Notes: a model not told the origin generated them from the letters alone. A stretch of 64,000 nt of DNA from CAVWUA01 sp963758025 (GCA_963758025.1 CAVWUA010000011.1:181280-245279), one strand, 5' to 3'; positions 27,833-37,268 are shown, counted from the stretch's first letter. Program-made: numbers and translations.

Positions 27833-29680
27833 ATGCCTGCCGAGACTGAATCGACTCCCGCCGCGATCCCAACATTGACGATTTCCCGGCCCCAGCCGCG
27901 ACGCCGTCGCCGGTTCCGGTTTCGCTGGCTCTTCCTCCTGTTGTTAATCCTGGTTCCTCCCAGCCTCTGGGCCGCGGGGGTCCGCCCCGATTGGCTCACG
28001 ACGCGAGAGCGTAATACCTTGCCCACGGTTAAGGTAGATCGCGGTGATGTGCGCCTGGTCGTGGTGGAAAGCGGCGCGCTGGAGAGTGCCAATAACGCGA
28101 CGATCAAATGCCAGGTGGAGGCCTTGACAGGTCTCGTCGGTGGGAGTTCGGGCTCCGGGGGTAGCCGGGGTGGTGGTGGCGGTTCGAATCGGTCCAGCAG
28201 CTCCGTTTCCAGTTCCGGTGGCGCGTCCGGTGGCGCGACCGCGGGTGCCGCCACAGCCGCGGCGGCTGGGACCGCCAAGGCTGCGGCCACTGCGGCGAAC
28301 GCCAATGCGTCGGGATCGATGAGCACGGTCACTCAGGCACCGACCATTCAAAGTTTTTCCATGAAGGTTCAGCCCCACGTCCCTCTCCGGCCCGCGACAA
28401 GCATGAGTTCTGCTGCCAGTGCCGCTCCCGCAGGCGGCGGCCGTGGCTCGGGTATGGGTGGTGATGAGGGTGGAGAACGGGCCGGCTCAACCCGCATCCT
28501 GACACTCTTGCCCGAAGGGTCTCCCGTCAAGGCCGGTGACGTGGTTTGCACGCTGGACTCCGCCACCTTCGAGGACGAACTTCGCTCTCAGCTCATCCGT
28601 GTCGCGCAGGCGGAGGCCTGGGTCGCGCAGGCCCGAGAGATTCTGGCGGTTGCCAAGATTTCCCTGCGAGAGTACAGGGATGGTATCTATCCCAAGGATC
28701 TTCTCGCGATCGAGAACTTCACGAAGAGCTGCAAGATCGAGCTGGAGAAGGCCAAGACAGAGCTGGACTGGTCCGAGAAAGCCTACAAAAAGGGTTTGAT
28801 CGCGGAAGCCCAGCTTCAGTCGGCTGAATTCGCTCATCAACGAGCGCAGATCGCGCTTCGCGAAGCGCAGGGGATGAGAAGCCGCCTCATCAAATACTCC
28901 GCCCCGCGTTTGATTACGAACCTTTCCGCGAAGATTGATGCCATCACATCGGACCTTCTCGCACAGGAGGCGGCCTACAAACTGGAGACGGATCGGCAGA
29001 AACGTCTTGAGAAAAACATCGCGGCGTGCACCTTGAGAGCGCCCCGCGAGGGGATCGTCGTGTACTCGAATCAATCCAATGGATGGGGGCGGGTTACCGA
29101 TCAGATTATCGAAGGCGCGACCGTGCGTGAAGGTCAGGCGATCGTCGATCTTCCCGATCCCAAGCGCATGCGGGTCCGGGTCAAGATCAATGAGTCGAAA
29201 GTGTCGTTCGTGGAGGTCGGTCAGAACGCGTCGATCCGGCTCGACGCGTTCCCGCGTCAGGCACTCCTGGGACGTGTCACCGAGGTTACCGCGATCCCCT
29301 CGCCGGTGAACGGTCCGATCTCCGATGTGAAGGTGTACTTCGCCATTGTCGAGATCGAGAAAGGGTTCGCTGGACTCCGACCCGGCCTCAGCGCCGAGGT
29401 CACCTTCTTCGTCGATTCTCATCAGGACGTGACACGAATTCCGCTCCGTGCCATCCGTTGGCAGGACGGCAACGCCTTCGCCGCCTTGCCTTCCGGGCCG
29501 AAGGTGCAGTGGCAACGCCTGAAGTTGGGGATCCTCAATCCCTCGCACGCGGAGGTTCTCTCCGGTCTGGAACCGGGAGATCGCGTGATCGCTGATCCCG
29601 AAAATCTTCCGCCGCCAGACTCCTCGCCGGAGCCGGCCCCCAAGGCTCTGGCCAGAGCGAACCCCCGCCCTCGACAATGA
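27833..29680 (+). CDS. HlyD/RND-type membrane-fusion protein with Gly/Ser/Ala-rich insertion
   Basis: A 615-residue periplasmic adaptor of efflux or type I secretion systems. A basic cytoplasmic N-terminus and one TM (WLFLLLLILVPPSLWAAGV, about residues 30-50) precede the start of the lipoyl-like barrel (TVKVDRGDVRLVVVESGALE). The barrel is interrupted at residues about 101-217 by a low-complexity Gly/Ser/Ala/Asn segment. It then resumes with EGSPVKAGDVVCTLDS, an alpha-helical hairpin (about 230-400), LRAPREGIVVYSN and the beta-barrel (MRVRVKINESKVSFVEVGQ). ATG 27833 follows GAGGA. No pump gene is adjacent, so the partner is unknown; the TolC-like gene at 52.5 kb is a possible outer-membrane partner. 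Confidence 0.87.
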   Translation: MPAETESTPAAIPTLTISRPQPRRRRRFRFRWLFLLLLILVPPSLWAAGVRPDWLTTRERNTLPTVKVDRGDVRLVVVESGALESANNATIKCQVEALTGLVGGSSGSGGSRGGGGGSNRSSSSVSSSGGASGGATAGAATAAAAGTAKAAATAANANASGSMSTVTQAPTIQSFSMKVQPHVPLRPATSMSSAASAAPAGGGRGSGMGGDEGGERAGSTRILTLLPEGSPVKAGDVVCTLDSATFEDELRSQLIRVAQAEAWVAQAREILAVAKISLREYRDGIYPKDLLAIENFTKSCKIELEKAKTELDWSEKAYKKGLIAEAQLQSAEFAHQRAQIALREAQGMRSRLIKYSAPRLITNLSAKIDAITSDLLAQEAAYKLETDRQKRLEKNIAACTLRAPREGIVVYSNQSNGWGRVTDQIIEGATVREGQAIVDLPDPKRMRVRVKINESKVSFVEVGQNASIRLDAFPRQALLGRVTEVTAIPSPVNGPISDVKVYFAIVEIEKGFAGLRPGLSAEVTFFVDSHQDVTRIPLRAIRWQDGNAFAALPSGPKVQWQRLKLGILNPSHAEVLSGLEPGDRVIADPENLPPPDSSPEPAPKALARANPRPRQ

Positions 29681-29981
29681 CTCACGAACCAGTCGTCTTC
29701 GCTTCTTCCATTCTCAGGAATACCATTGCTGGCCACGCTCAGAGGGGAACCCTGGGCGTGGCCGGGTTTCGCAGCTCGGACGTGACTGAGCGGGTGTACG
29801 AGACGGATCATTCGTCGTGCGCGGTGCTGTGATTCTGCCGGAACCCCCTCCAGCTCCCTCTTCTCTCTGTGTCGGGTGGGCATCGTCCACCAGATCCTGA
29901 AAAGCAGAAAAGAGGTGAGCGATGCCCACGCTACAATTCTCAAAATAGCCCGTCTCGTACACCTTCCCTTGGGCTGACTCC
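29681..29981. other. Intergenic region holding a dispersed repeat
   Basis: Between the membrane-fusion gene and the ClpN-ThiE gene. The right part (about 29870-29935) is a copy of the GTGGGCA/TGCCCAC repeat described separately. No gene was seen in the remainder. Confidence 0.5.
29870..29935. repeat. Dispersed palindromic repeat, copy 1
   Basis: Shares with 33382-33441 the order TGTCxGGTGGGCATCG, CCACC, GATCC, TGAA, GAGGTG, TGCCCAC, CTACA. Each copy has a first hairpin half (GGTGGGCATCGTCCACC) and a second GTG/TGCCCAC half. This copy has about 8 extra bases in the middle. Function unknown. Confidence 0.6.
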
Positions 29982-31526
29982 ATGTTCGAATCGTTCACTG
30001 CGGGGGCTCACAGAGCGCTGGAACGGGCACGGGCTCGGGCCAGACGTCGAGGGGTGCAGACCGCCGAACCGATGGACCTGCTGGCCGCGCTGGCTGACGA
30101 GCCAGAGAGTCGGGGCGCCGTCCTGCTGGCCGAGTACGGACTGCTGGCCGAGACGTTGCTCGAAGCGCTGGCCGAGCAGCCCTGGAATGACCCCATTCCC
30201 CCGGCGGACGACCTCCAGAATCTCCTGCCGCTCTCCCCGGAACTTCGAGCGGTTCTGGATCATGCGATGTACCAGGCCCGGTCGATTGACCGGAGCCGTT
30301 CCGTGGGGACGGAACACCTGGTCGGTGGCCTGCTTTCGGCAACCGGACCGGTCGCGGAGATTCTCAACAGCGCGGGATTGGCCGTGGAGGATCTGCAATC
30401 GCAACTTGAGGAACGCGTGGAGTCCGAGACCACGCCGATTCCTCTGTCCGAAGACATTCCCCCACTGGAACTTGTCGGCCCCAGCGAAGCGGTGGATCTC
30501 GGTCGCATCCTGGACGCCTCGGGCAACCGTGCGCGCGAAGGCCTGCGTGTCGTGGAGGACTATGTACGCTTCGCCCTGGACGATCCCGGCCTGACCCGCC
30601 GCATCAAGCAGGTCCGTCATCGCCTTGGCGAGGCGTTGCGGGGCCTGGACCTGGAGACTCTGGTCGGTTCTCGCGACACGACGGGTGATGTCGGTACGCA
30701 CATCATGACCGCCTCGGAACGTGTCCGGGAGAACCCCCGCGCCGTGCTCTCGGCCAACTTCAAACGAACCGCCGAGGCGTTGCGCTCGCTGGAGGAGTAC
30801 GCGAAGCTCGTCGATGTCTGGCTCTCCGGCCGGTTCGAGGTCCTCCGCTACGATGTTTACACTCTGGAGAAGCTGACGCTGACCGCCCTGGCCAGTCATC
30901 GTTCGATGGATGAGGCCCGGGTCTATCTCCTGATCGGCGGACTGCCCACACTGGGGGATCTGACGTGGATCGTCGGCGAGGCCCTGGCCGGGGGCATTCG
31001 CGCGATTCAGCTTCGAGAAAAGGGATTGCCCGACCGCGAGATCCTGCGACGTGCGCGGGAGGTCCGCATCCTGACCGCGCAGGCCAAGGCCCGCTTCTTT
31101 CTCAACGATCGTCCCGATCTCGCCCGGCTGGCCGGGGCCGATGGCGTTCACGTCGGACAGGACGACATGGTCCCTCGTGATGCTCGGCGCATTCTCGGCC
31201 CGCAGGGCATCATCGGCGTCTCGACCCACCATCGTTCCCAGATCGAACAGGCGATTCTGGACGGAGCCGGCTATCTTGGGGTGGGCCCGGTCTTCACCAG
31301 CCCGACCAAGGAATTCGAATCCATGGCCGGTCTCGCGTTCGTTCGCCAGGCCGCGGAAATGACGACGCTCCCCTGGTTCGCCATCGGGGGAATCCACGAC
31401 GGCAACCTGGAAGACGTTCTCGAAGCCGGGGCGAAGCGAATCGCGGTTCACTCCGCCATCGTCCACGCGGAACGGCCACGCATGGCGGCGAAAGCCCTCT
31501 GCGAGCGGCTCGATACGCTCGGTTAA
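29982..31526 (+). CDS. thiE: ClpN-ThiD2-ThiE fusion: thiamine-phosphate synthase with Clp N-terminal domain
   Basis: A 514-residue three-part protein. Residues 1-150 form a Clp N-domain-like double repeat (MFESFTAGAHRALERARARA, then SVGTEHLVGGLLSATGPVAE), as in ClpA/ClpC substrate-binding domains. Residues about 170-300 match the ThiD2-type domain that precedes ThiE in some bacteria (ILDASGNRAREGLRVVEDYV, VGTHIMTASERVR). Residues about 311-514 are thiamine-phosphate synthase, joining HMP-PP and THZ-P: IQLREKGLPDREIL, FLNDRPDLARLAGADGVHVG, GVGPVFTSPTKEF and WFAIGGIHDGNL are the phosphate- and substrate-binding loops. The frame is unbroken, so the fusion is not a sequencing artefact of frame. 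Stand-alone ThiE is only about 210 residues. The role of the Clp part is unknown. Confidence 0.88.
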   Translation: MFESFTAGAHRALERARARARRRGVQTAEPMDLLAALADEPESRGAVLLAEYGLLAETLLEALAEQPWNDPIPPADDLQNLLPLSPELRAVLDHAMYQARSIDRSRSVGTEHLVGGLLSATGPVAEILNSAGLAVEDLQSQLEERVESETTPIPLSEDIPPLELVGPSEAVDLGRILDASGNRAREGLRVVEDYVRFALDDPGLTRRIKQVRHRLGEALRGLDLETLVGSRDTTGDVGTHIMTASERVRENPRAVLSANFKRTAEALRSLEEYAKLVDVWLSGRFEVLRYDVYTLEKLTLTALASHRSMDEARVYLLIGGLPTLGDLTWIVGEALAGGIRAIQLREKGLPDREILRRAREVRILTAQAKARFFLNDRPDLARLAGADGVHVGQDDMVPRDARRILGPQGIIGVSTHHRSQIEQAILDGAGYLGVGPVFTSPTKEFESMAGLAFVRQAAEMTTLPWFAIGGIHDGNLEDVLEAGAKRIAVHSAIVHAERPRMAAKALCERLDTLG

Positions 31527-31553
31527 TCAAGCGGCGCGCGCCTTCGTTGAATG

Positions 31554-31602
31554 AAAAAATCCGGGATCAACCGCGTTGCGTTGCGGCTGTCCCGGATTTT
31601 TT
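31554..31602. terminator. Bidirectional rho-independent terminator
   Basis: Perfect 13-base arms (AAAAAATCCGGGA and TCCCGGATTTTTT) enclose a loop of about 23 bases. The T-run at the right end serves the ClpN-ThiE gene, and the A-run read from the other strand serves the convergent small gene at 31625-31921. Confidence 0.85.
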
Positions 31603-31624
31603 CAAATGATCTGGGAGCCGAAGG

Positions 31625-31921
31625 TCAGGCGAGGGCGGTTGCCTCGTCGCTTCGTGTGGAAGTCTCCGCGGCCGAATGCTCGGCGGAGGAGAGGAACGGG
31701 TGGGAGTGCGGGGTGGGTTCCAAACGCCGCTGGAGGTTCTCCAGCCACCGGGCGATGAGCGCCGGCGATTGTTGTTGTAGGTGGGCAATCCGCCGGGCAA
31801 GCACGTGCACATCTTCGCCGTCCACCGGAGCGTTGACCGCTCGATGGGCCTGGGAAGCGAGCAGGCGGACCGATTCCGCCAGTTCGGCGGGGTCAGGCGG
31901 GTTGTAGGGTGAGGTAGTCAT
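31625..31921 (-). CDS. Small hypothetical protein
   Basis: A 98-residue predicted soluble protein, ATG 31921 with GAG about 8 bases upstream. It is mostly alpha-helical by composition (PAELAESVRLLASQAHRAVN, VHVLARRIAHLQQQSPALIA, WLENLQRRLEP), followed by a polar disordered tail. No known domain. Support for being real comes from the terminator directly downstream and an amphipathic helix pattern consistent with coding. Function unknown. Confidence 0.55.
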   Translation of the reverse strand: MTTSPYNPPDPAELAESVRLLASQAHRAVNAPVDGEDVHVLARRIAHLQQQSPALIARWLENLQRRLEPTPHSHPFLSSAEHSAAETSTRSDEATALA

Positions 31922-32108
31922 CAACTCGGCTCAAAGGAATTCGACCGCCAGGATCGCCGGTCCATTCCGGCGAGTGCGGCCTTTATGAACGTTATTATAC
32001 CGGTTCGACAAGGCTCTGACTCCCCAGGTTCGCTCGGGAAAAAAACACGCGTCGTATGTTCCGCAAAGAACAGTTGTTACGATGATACGGTACAGGAAGG
32101 TGGACCCC

Positions 32109-33233
32109 ATGAGAACCTCATTGCTGATCTCGCTCGCCACCTGCATGCTGAGCGCCTCCTCGTCCGTCGGCCAGGAAGGGGAACGGCCACCGAAGGGGCT
32201 GGCGGGCCGGCTGCATGTCGTTCCGACGCCCATCCGCTCTTACCGACTGCTCTCCATGAGCCAGGACGAGGATGGCTTCCTCTGGGCCGGCTCGATTCAC
32301 CGCGCCGTCCACCGTTACGACCCTCGGACCGGCGAGGTCGAGACCATCCCGCTCCCCTATGACGCCACGGCGAGCGCCTGCCTCTGTGCTGGGGGCAAGG
32401 TTTACATCCTGGGGCAGTCCTATCCCCGGCTGATCATCCACGACCGCGAGACCGGCACGTTCCGGGAGGTCGCGTATCCCTCGCCGGCCCCCGACGTCTG
32501 GTACGGGGTCGAGGCGCCCGACGGCCACAACCTCTACCTGTTCGACCGGGGCTCGGTCGGTGTCATCAAGTGGGACAGCCGCACGGACACCGGTCAGACC
32601 ATCCCCTGGCCCTACAAAACTCCGCCGCCGTCGGGGGGCCGCATCGAGCCGAGGGACAATGCCCTCTGGTGCTACGTCTGGGACTTCGGCGGTGGCCGGT
32701 ACAAGCCGCTGGGCATCGCCCGGCTGGATCTGGCGAAGGACGAATTCACAGGCTGGTATCCGTTTCCCGAGGATGGTGAGAAACTTGATCCTTACGATCG
32801 TCCCGAAGAGACGGTTTTCCTGCCGCACTCACTCCGAGGCCGGATCGTGCCGTTCGACTTCCAGGCGAGGCGCTGGTGCATGCCGCTGGAAGTGCCTCGC
32901 CACGGCGAACTCTTCGGCTTCCTCGGCGGTCCCGTCGTCCACGAGGGCCGCTCCTATTTCTCGCTGAGCACGTACAACGGCACGGAAACGGGCTGCGACG
33001 GCAAGCCGTACCACTTCTGTCACTCGATCCTGGAGTTCGATCCGGCGACCCGACGCTTCGAGTTCCTCACGCTGGAGGCCGAGGATGCCGACTACCAGAT
33101 CGCTTACATGCTCAGCGCCGGCGGCGAATTCTTCGCCACGGGGACGAATATCCGGGAGCCGGACGGTTCGCTGAACCGGGACCGAGCCGGCGAGGTCATT
33201 TTCTGGCAGACCGTGCCGGTCGAAACCCGGTAA
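32109..33233 (+). CDS. Exported beta-propeller-like protein, unknown function
   Basis: A 374-residue protein with ATG 32109, AGGAAGG upstream and a signal peptide (LLISLATCMLSASSSVG). Repeating units such as DEDGFLWAGSIHRAVHRYDP, VETIPLPYD, GGKVYILGQSYPRLIIHDRE and HSILEFDPATRRFEFLTL alternate beta strands with a Tyr/Asp turn, as in Kelch- or WD-like propellers of secreted planctomycete proteins. No catalytic residues can be named. Its end is separated from the convergent oxidoreductase gene by 235 bp containing a dispersed repeat. Confidence 0.75.
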   Translation: MRTSLLISLATCMLSASSSVGQEGERPPKGLAGRLHVVPTPIRSYRLLSMSQDEDGFLWAGSIHRAVHRYDPRTGEVETIPLPYDATASACLCAGGKVYILGQSYPRLIIHDRETGTFREVAYPSPAPDVWYGVEAPDGHNLYLFDRGSVGVIKWDSRTDTGQTIPWPYKTPPPSGGRIEPRDNALWCYVWDFGGGRYKPLGIARLDLAKDEFTGWYPFPEDGEKLDPYDRPEETVFLPHSLRGRIVPFDFQARRWCMPLEVPRHGELFGFLGGPVVHEGRSYFSLSTYNGTETGCDGKPYHFCHSILEFDPATRRFEFLTLEAEDADYQIAYMLSAGGEFFATGTNIREPDGSLNRDRAGEVIFWQTVPVETR

Positions 33234-33381
33234 CAGGATCGATAGGCCGCCCACTTCTCGGAAGGAGCGACTCGATCAAGGAGCAAGCCGGTATGGCTGT
33301 GTGCCGGGGCCGGATCGGTGGCCGACCCCGGCGGGCGTCCTTGACGCTCAGAGGGTGTATGTGAAGGCTCGTTCGTCACCA

Positions 33382-33441
33382 TGTCAGGTGGGCATCGCCC
33401 ACCTGATCCCTGAAGAGGTGGGCAGTGCCCACCCTACATTT
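33382..33441. repeat. Dispersed palindromic repeat, copy 2
   Basis: Second copy of the repeat at 29870-29935. It contains two near-perfect hairpins (AGGTGGGCATCGCCCACCT and GGTGGGCAGTGCCCACC) in tandem, ending CCTACA. It lies between two convergent genes. Confidence 0.6.
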
Positions 33442-33468
33442 GTCAAAGGAGCCTTTTCGTGCACCCGC

Positions 33469-34787
33469 TCAGACCTCGTAGGCTTTCCGCTGTGCGCGGG
33501 ACATCAGGCCGTTGGCCTCGTCGTCGTTGAGGAAGACCTCGCGCTCGGGGTCGAGCTTTAGCGTGCGGCCGAGGACCCACGAGAGCGCCGCGGCGTGGCA
33601 GGTGATGTGCGAGTGCCGCATGATCCGTGAGTTGGCCGCGGTTGTTCCGCGCGACCGGATTGCATCGAAGAAATCGCGGGCGTGCGCCGTCACGTCGAGG
33701 CCGACCTGCGGGCTCGCTGAGACGTCTTTCAGCTCAGCCCGGAGCGACTCCGGCTCGACGACGATACCGCCGTTGTCGCCGGTCTCGACCCAACCCTCCT
33801 CGCCGACGAATCGCACCGGACAGGTGCCCAGCTCGGTGATCCACCCTGGGCGTTCGCCGAAGGGGGTGGCCAGGAAATCGAGCACGAGCTCCAGGCCATC
33901 GGCGTAGCGAGCGATGATGCCTTTCTTGCCCGGCTCGTACTCGACCGGCATGGTGTCGTCGGCCCCCTTGGCCTGCTGGCAGAGATCGACCGTGTGCGCG
34001 CCCCAGTCGAGCAGCCGGGCGCCGGAGTCAAAGTCCCAGTAGCCTCGCCAGCGGCCCTCGACGTATTGATGGTTGTACGGCCGCCACGGGGCCGGGCCGA
34101 GCCAGAGGTCCCAGTCCACCTCCTCTTTCGGCGGGGTCGGCTCTCCAGCCAACCAGGTTGTCTCGATCGTCGGTGTGTAAACCGAAGCGTACAGCCGCTT
34201 GAGCTTGCCGAGCTTGCCGCTTCTTGCCAGGTTCACGGCCGCCTGGAAGTTGGCCACGCTCCGGCGCTGGGTTCCGGCCTGGAAGACGCGGCCGGTCTGG
34301 CGGATCGTATCGTCGAGCTTCTGGCAGAGTTCGATGGTCAGACCGCACGGTTTCTCGCTGTACACATCCTTGCCCGCCCGGGCCGCCATCATCGACGCCG
34401 GCGCGTGCCAGCGGTCGCCGGTGGCGATCAGCACCGCGTCGATGTCGGGTCGGTCGAGCAGATCGTGGAAGTCGCGGTAGAGCTTGCAATCCGTGTTATC
34501 GTACTGTTCATCCACGAGTTTCTTGCCCGCGTCGCGACGACTCTTCTGCACGTCGCAGATGGCGACGCACTGCACGTCCACAGCCCAAGCATGGCCTTCA
34601 GGTCGTACGTGCATCGCGGCCCGATGCCGATGACCCCCAGGGTGATCCGTTCGGAGGCCGCCGCTCGGTCCTGCCGCCCCACCGCCCCGGCGGGCACGAT
34701 CCACGGCATCGCCAGGGTGCCGCCAACGGCCATCGACTCTTTCAGCCAGGAGCGCCGCGATTGAGGTCTGCTCGCGTTGAAGATCAT
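33469..34787 (-). CDS. Tat-exported Gfo/Idh/MocA-family oxidoreductase, one frame break
   Basis: An NAD(P)-dependent sugar/inositol-type dehydrogenase of about 439 residues. ATG 34787 with AGGAAAG upstream. The N-terminus has a twin-arginine signal (SRRSWLKESMAVGGTLA), as common in planctomycete members. The Rossmann start is ITLGVIGIGPRCTYDLKAML; the frame then loses one base near 34585 (a G run) and continues AVDVQCVAICDVQKSRRDA. EKPCGLTI is the family EKP motif. The C-terminal domain (WLGPAPWRPYNHQYVEGRWRG, WGAHTVDLCQQA) supplies the putative catalytic His. It is expected to be periplasmic with bound cofactor; substrate unknown. Confidence 0.88.
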
Positions 34788-35260
34788 GTTCGACTTTCCT
34801 CAGGTTGGGTCCAGGGACGGGCGCATCAACCGCCTCTCGGTCCCGCTGGGAGCCCGAGCGGCTTGCAAGGCTCAAGCTCTGGTGTGCCCGTGCCCATTGT
34901 CGCCATGTGCCCAGTGGAATGCCCCGGTCGCCCAATTGCAAGGGGTATGAGGTCTGGCCGATACGTGGTGACTTCCGATCCCGCGCAGAGAGATCGTTCC
35001 CGGATGCGAGTCCGGATGTTGCTCCAACGGCGTTCGATTGCGGGCGAGTGTCGGATCGAAAAGCCCGGCCAGGGCAGCACCTCAAGAAATAGGACCTCTC
35101 CTGGTTCCCCAGCTTCGATCTCTCGGGGGATGGTTTCGGGTGCTTTTTCGGCGATCCTGTTTCAGGGGCGTTGCTTCTGGCTTCTGAATGCTGCCGCCTT
35201 TTCGAGCCGCGTGGCAGCAAAGAAGATTTGGGCCAACGGCGGAGCCCCTGTCGGATTTTC
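34788..35260. other. Intergenic region
   Basis: About 470 bp between two minus-strand genes (Gfo/Idh oxidoreductase downstream, PQQ propeller upstream). Short open frames here lack codon support and overlap each other. Nothing recognised; it presumably holds the oxidoreductase promoter. Confidence 0.5.
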
Positions 35261-36598
35261 CTATTGCTGGAAACCGTTGTGGGTTGAATCGGCGCCCCAC
35301 ATGAGCCAGCCGTCGTCGTTCGGGTCTCCCGTTTCCAGGCAGATCAGGCTGCCGGTGTCGGTGCCGACGTAAACTCGACCCCGGGCCACCGCGGGCTGGA
35401 AGACGATCGGCTCGCCCACGTCCGCTCGCCAGAGTTCCTCGCCGTTCGCGGCGGATAGGCAGAGCAGCTCGCCGAGGACGGTCCCGAAGAAGAGCTTGCC
35501 GTTAACCGTCGCCGGCGGTGTCAGCGGACTGTCGAGGAGTTCCGTTTCCTCCGCCGATTCGTTGATTGTTCGCGTCCAGAGAACTTCCTCGGAACGGGGG
35601 TCGGCGCAGCGGACCGCGTCGCCGTGCGCGGCGTAGAGCCGCCCTCGGGAGACGAACGGCTTGGAGCCCTGATACGCCCAGATGCCGTGGACGTGAGAGT
35701 GACCGAGGTTCATCGTCGCCATGGCGATCTTGGCGTCGCCCTTCGCGTGGGCAAAGCCAACGCCGGCATCGGCCAGGTCGCTGGCGGCGTAGCGGGCGGA
35801 GCGGGCCTGACGCTTGAGGTGGTCGAGGTAATCGGCCTTGCGCGAGGTCGTGTGGTAGCGTCGATAGGCGGCGTCCTTCGTTCCCCGAGAGGCGAAATGC
35901 TCCGTCTGCTGGACGTGCCCGGCCACGGTGATCTCCTCCCGCTGGCTGAAATAGCACTGCCCCTCCCAGACCACCGGCGAGGAGGTGGCCTTGCGCGGTT
36001 CTTGCCAGACCAGCTCGCCGTCCTCCTGACGGACACAGGCGAGGGTGCCGTCGAGGGTCGAGAAGTGAACGTGGCCGTCGGCGAGGACGGGGGCGGTGAT
36101 GATCTCGCCGGCGATGGGCTGCCGCCAATGTTGCCGGCCTGTCGCGAGGTCGAAGCAGCCGAGATAGTGGCGGCGGTCTCCCTTGCTGTCGGGATAGGCG
36201 ATGAAGATCCGGCCCTGGTCGATGGCGGGCATGCTCATCAGGGGGTCGCCGAGCCACTTCTTCCAGACCGGCCGGCCCTCGACGGTGAGAACCTCCAGCT
36301 CACAAGACTCGGTATTGAAGGCGACGTAGCCGTCGTGGACGACGGCGGCGGTGGGGCCGTCGTCGGAGGTCTGGTACTGCCAGGCGACGTCACCGGTGTC
36401 GGCGTCGAAGGCAAAGAAGTCGTAGCTGCCGAACCCGCCGCCGAGGAAGACGCGGCCGTCAACCACGGCCGGGGTGGCCAGGGATCGATGGTTGGGAATC
36501 GTGACTTTCCACCCACGGAGTCGGCCACTCGCCGCTGTGAACGGGGTCGGCGGTTCGACCTGGGGCAACTTGCCTCGAAGTTTCGGATCAATCTTCAT
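35261..36598 (-). CDS. PQQ-like beta-propeller repeat protein
   Basis: A 445-residue eight-bladed-type propeller of the PQQ (quinoprotein) repeat family. ATG 36598 follows GGGAGGG. Blade motifs are clear: ATPAVVDGRVFLGGGFGSYDFFAFDADTGD, MPAIDQGRIFIAYPD, APVLADGHVHFSTLDGTLAC, PATVNGKLFFGTVLGELLCL and PAVARGRVYVGTDTGSLICL. No signal peptide is visible, unlike most relatives; it starts MKIDPKLRGKLPQVEPP, so it may be cytoplasmic or exported by a partner. No PQQ-dehydrogenase catalytic domain is present. It could be a scaffold or sensor; function unknown. Confidence 0.85.
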   Translation of the reverse strand: MKIDPKLRGKLPQVEPPTPFTAASGRLRGWKVTIPNHRSLATPAVVDGRVFLGGGFGSYDFFAFDADTGDVAWQYQTSDDGPTAAVVHDGYVAFNTESCELEVLTVEGRPVWKKWLGDPLMSMPAIDQGRIFIAYPDSKGDRRHYLGCFDLATGRQHWRQPIAGEIITAPVLADGHVHFSTLDGTLACVRQEDGELVWQEPRKATSSPVVWEGQCYFSQREEITVAGHVQQTEHFASRGTKDAAYRRYHTTSRKADYLDHLKRQARSARYAASDLADAGVGFAHAKGDAKIAMATMNLGHSHVHGIWAYQGSKPFVSRGRLYAAHGDAVRCADPRSEEVLWTRTINESAEETELLDSPLTPPATVNGKLFFGTVLGELLCLSAANGEELWRADVGEPIVFQPAVARGRVYVGTDTGSLICLETGDPNDDGWLMWGADSTHNGFQQ

Positions 36599-37268
36599 GA
36601 GACCCTCCCTTTTTTATTATTGCGCTTCAATACCATTATCTCATTTCTGAACCACGAGTCGAGAAAACAATCTGATCCGCACGCCGCGCCTCGCCTCGCC
36701 GCGAAACGTGCCCCGGTGGCCGGGCACACCCAAGAGCCGCACGGGTTCGGTTCGCTCGGGAACGCCGAGCCCGACGCGGCGACCGCGTGTGGTGTCCCCG
36801 TCATGTACGCCAAAGGGGCCGAAAACCTGACGCGCCGAGCGGCCCGTGATCTTGTGGGCGTCGAGAGATCAACAACCCGATGGGGACGATCGGTGTTAGG
36901 TTTTCGATCGAACGAGCGTATCAAAGGATAGCGGGCCGGGCGCCATCGAACATCGGACAAGGTGAAGGGCCGTGGTGATCCGGTTTTTCCGCTCACTCCA
37001 TGCAACAAGGAAGTCACCAGATTCTATCCATCAGTTCGAGTCACCATTGATCCGGAAGACGTGGGCGTGTTCGACACCGCCGGGTCGGCGACCCGGTCGG
37101 GCCGTGGCGTGACATCTCTCCGGAGAGTGCCAGCGCGTTGCGCTCGCCCTGATCCGCGTCCGGCACGATCGGGAGGCTCCCACCGTGGCTTCCGGGCCAG
37201 GATCGATGGCCCCCGACATCCCCGTCCGACGAATCGGCTGATCCTCTCGTTCTCAAAGGAGTTCGACC
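36599..37268. other. Intergenic region without supported gene
   Basis: About 670 bp between divergent genes. The left end (36600-36680) is AT-rich and likely carries the promoter of the PQQ gene. The middle (36680-36930) is open in a plus-strand frame and in a minus-strand frame, but neither has a Shine-Dalgarno or a recognisable motif. No RNA gene recognised. Confidence 0.45.

Noticed and set aside
36686..36931. Possible small gene in the 36.6-37.3 kb gap
   Set aside because: Open in both strands with no Shine-Dalgarno, no motif and low-information composition; cannot be supported.
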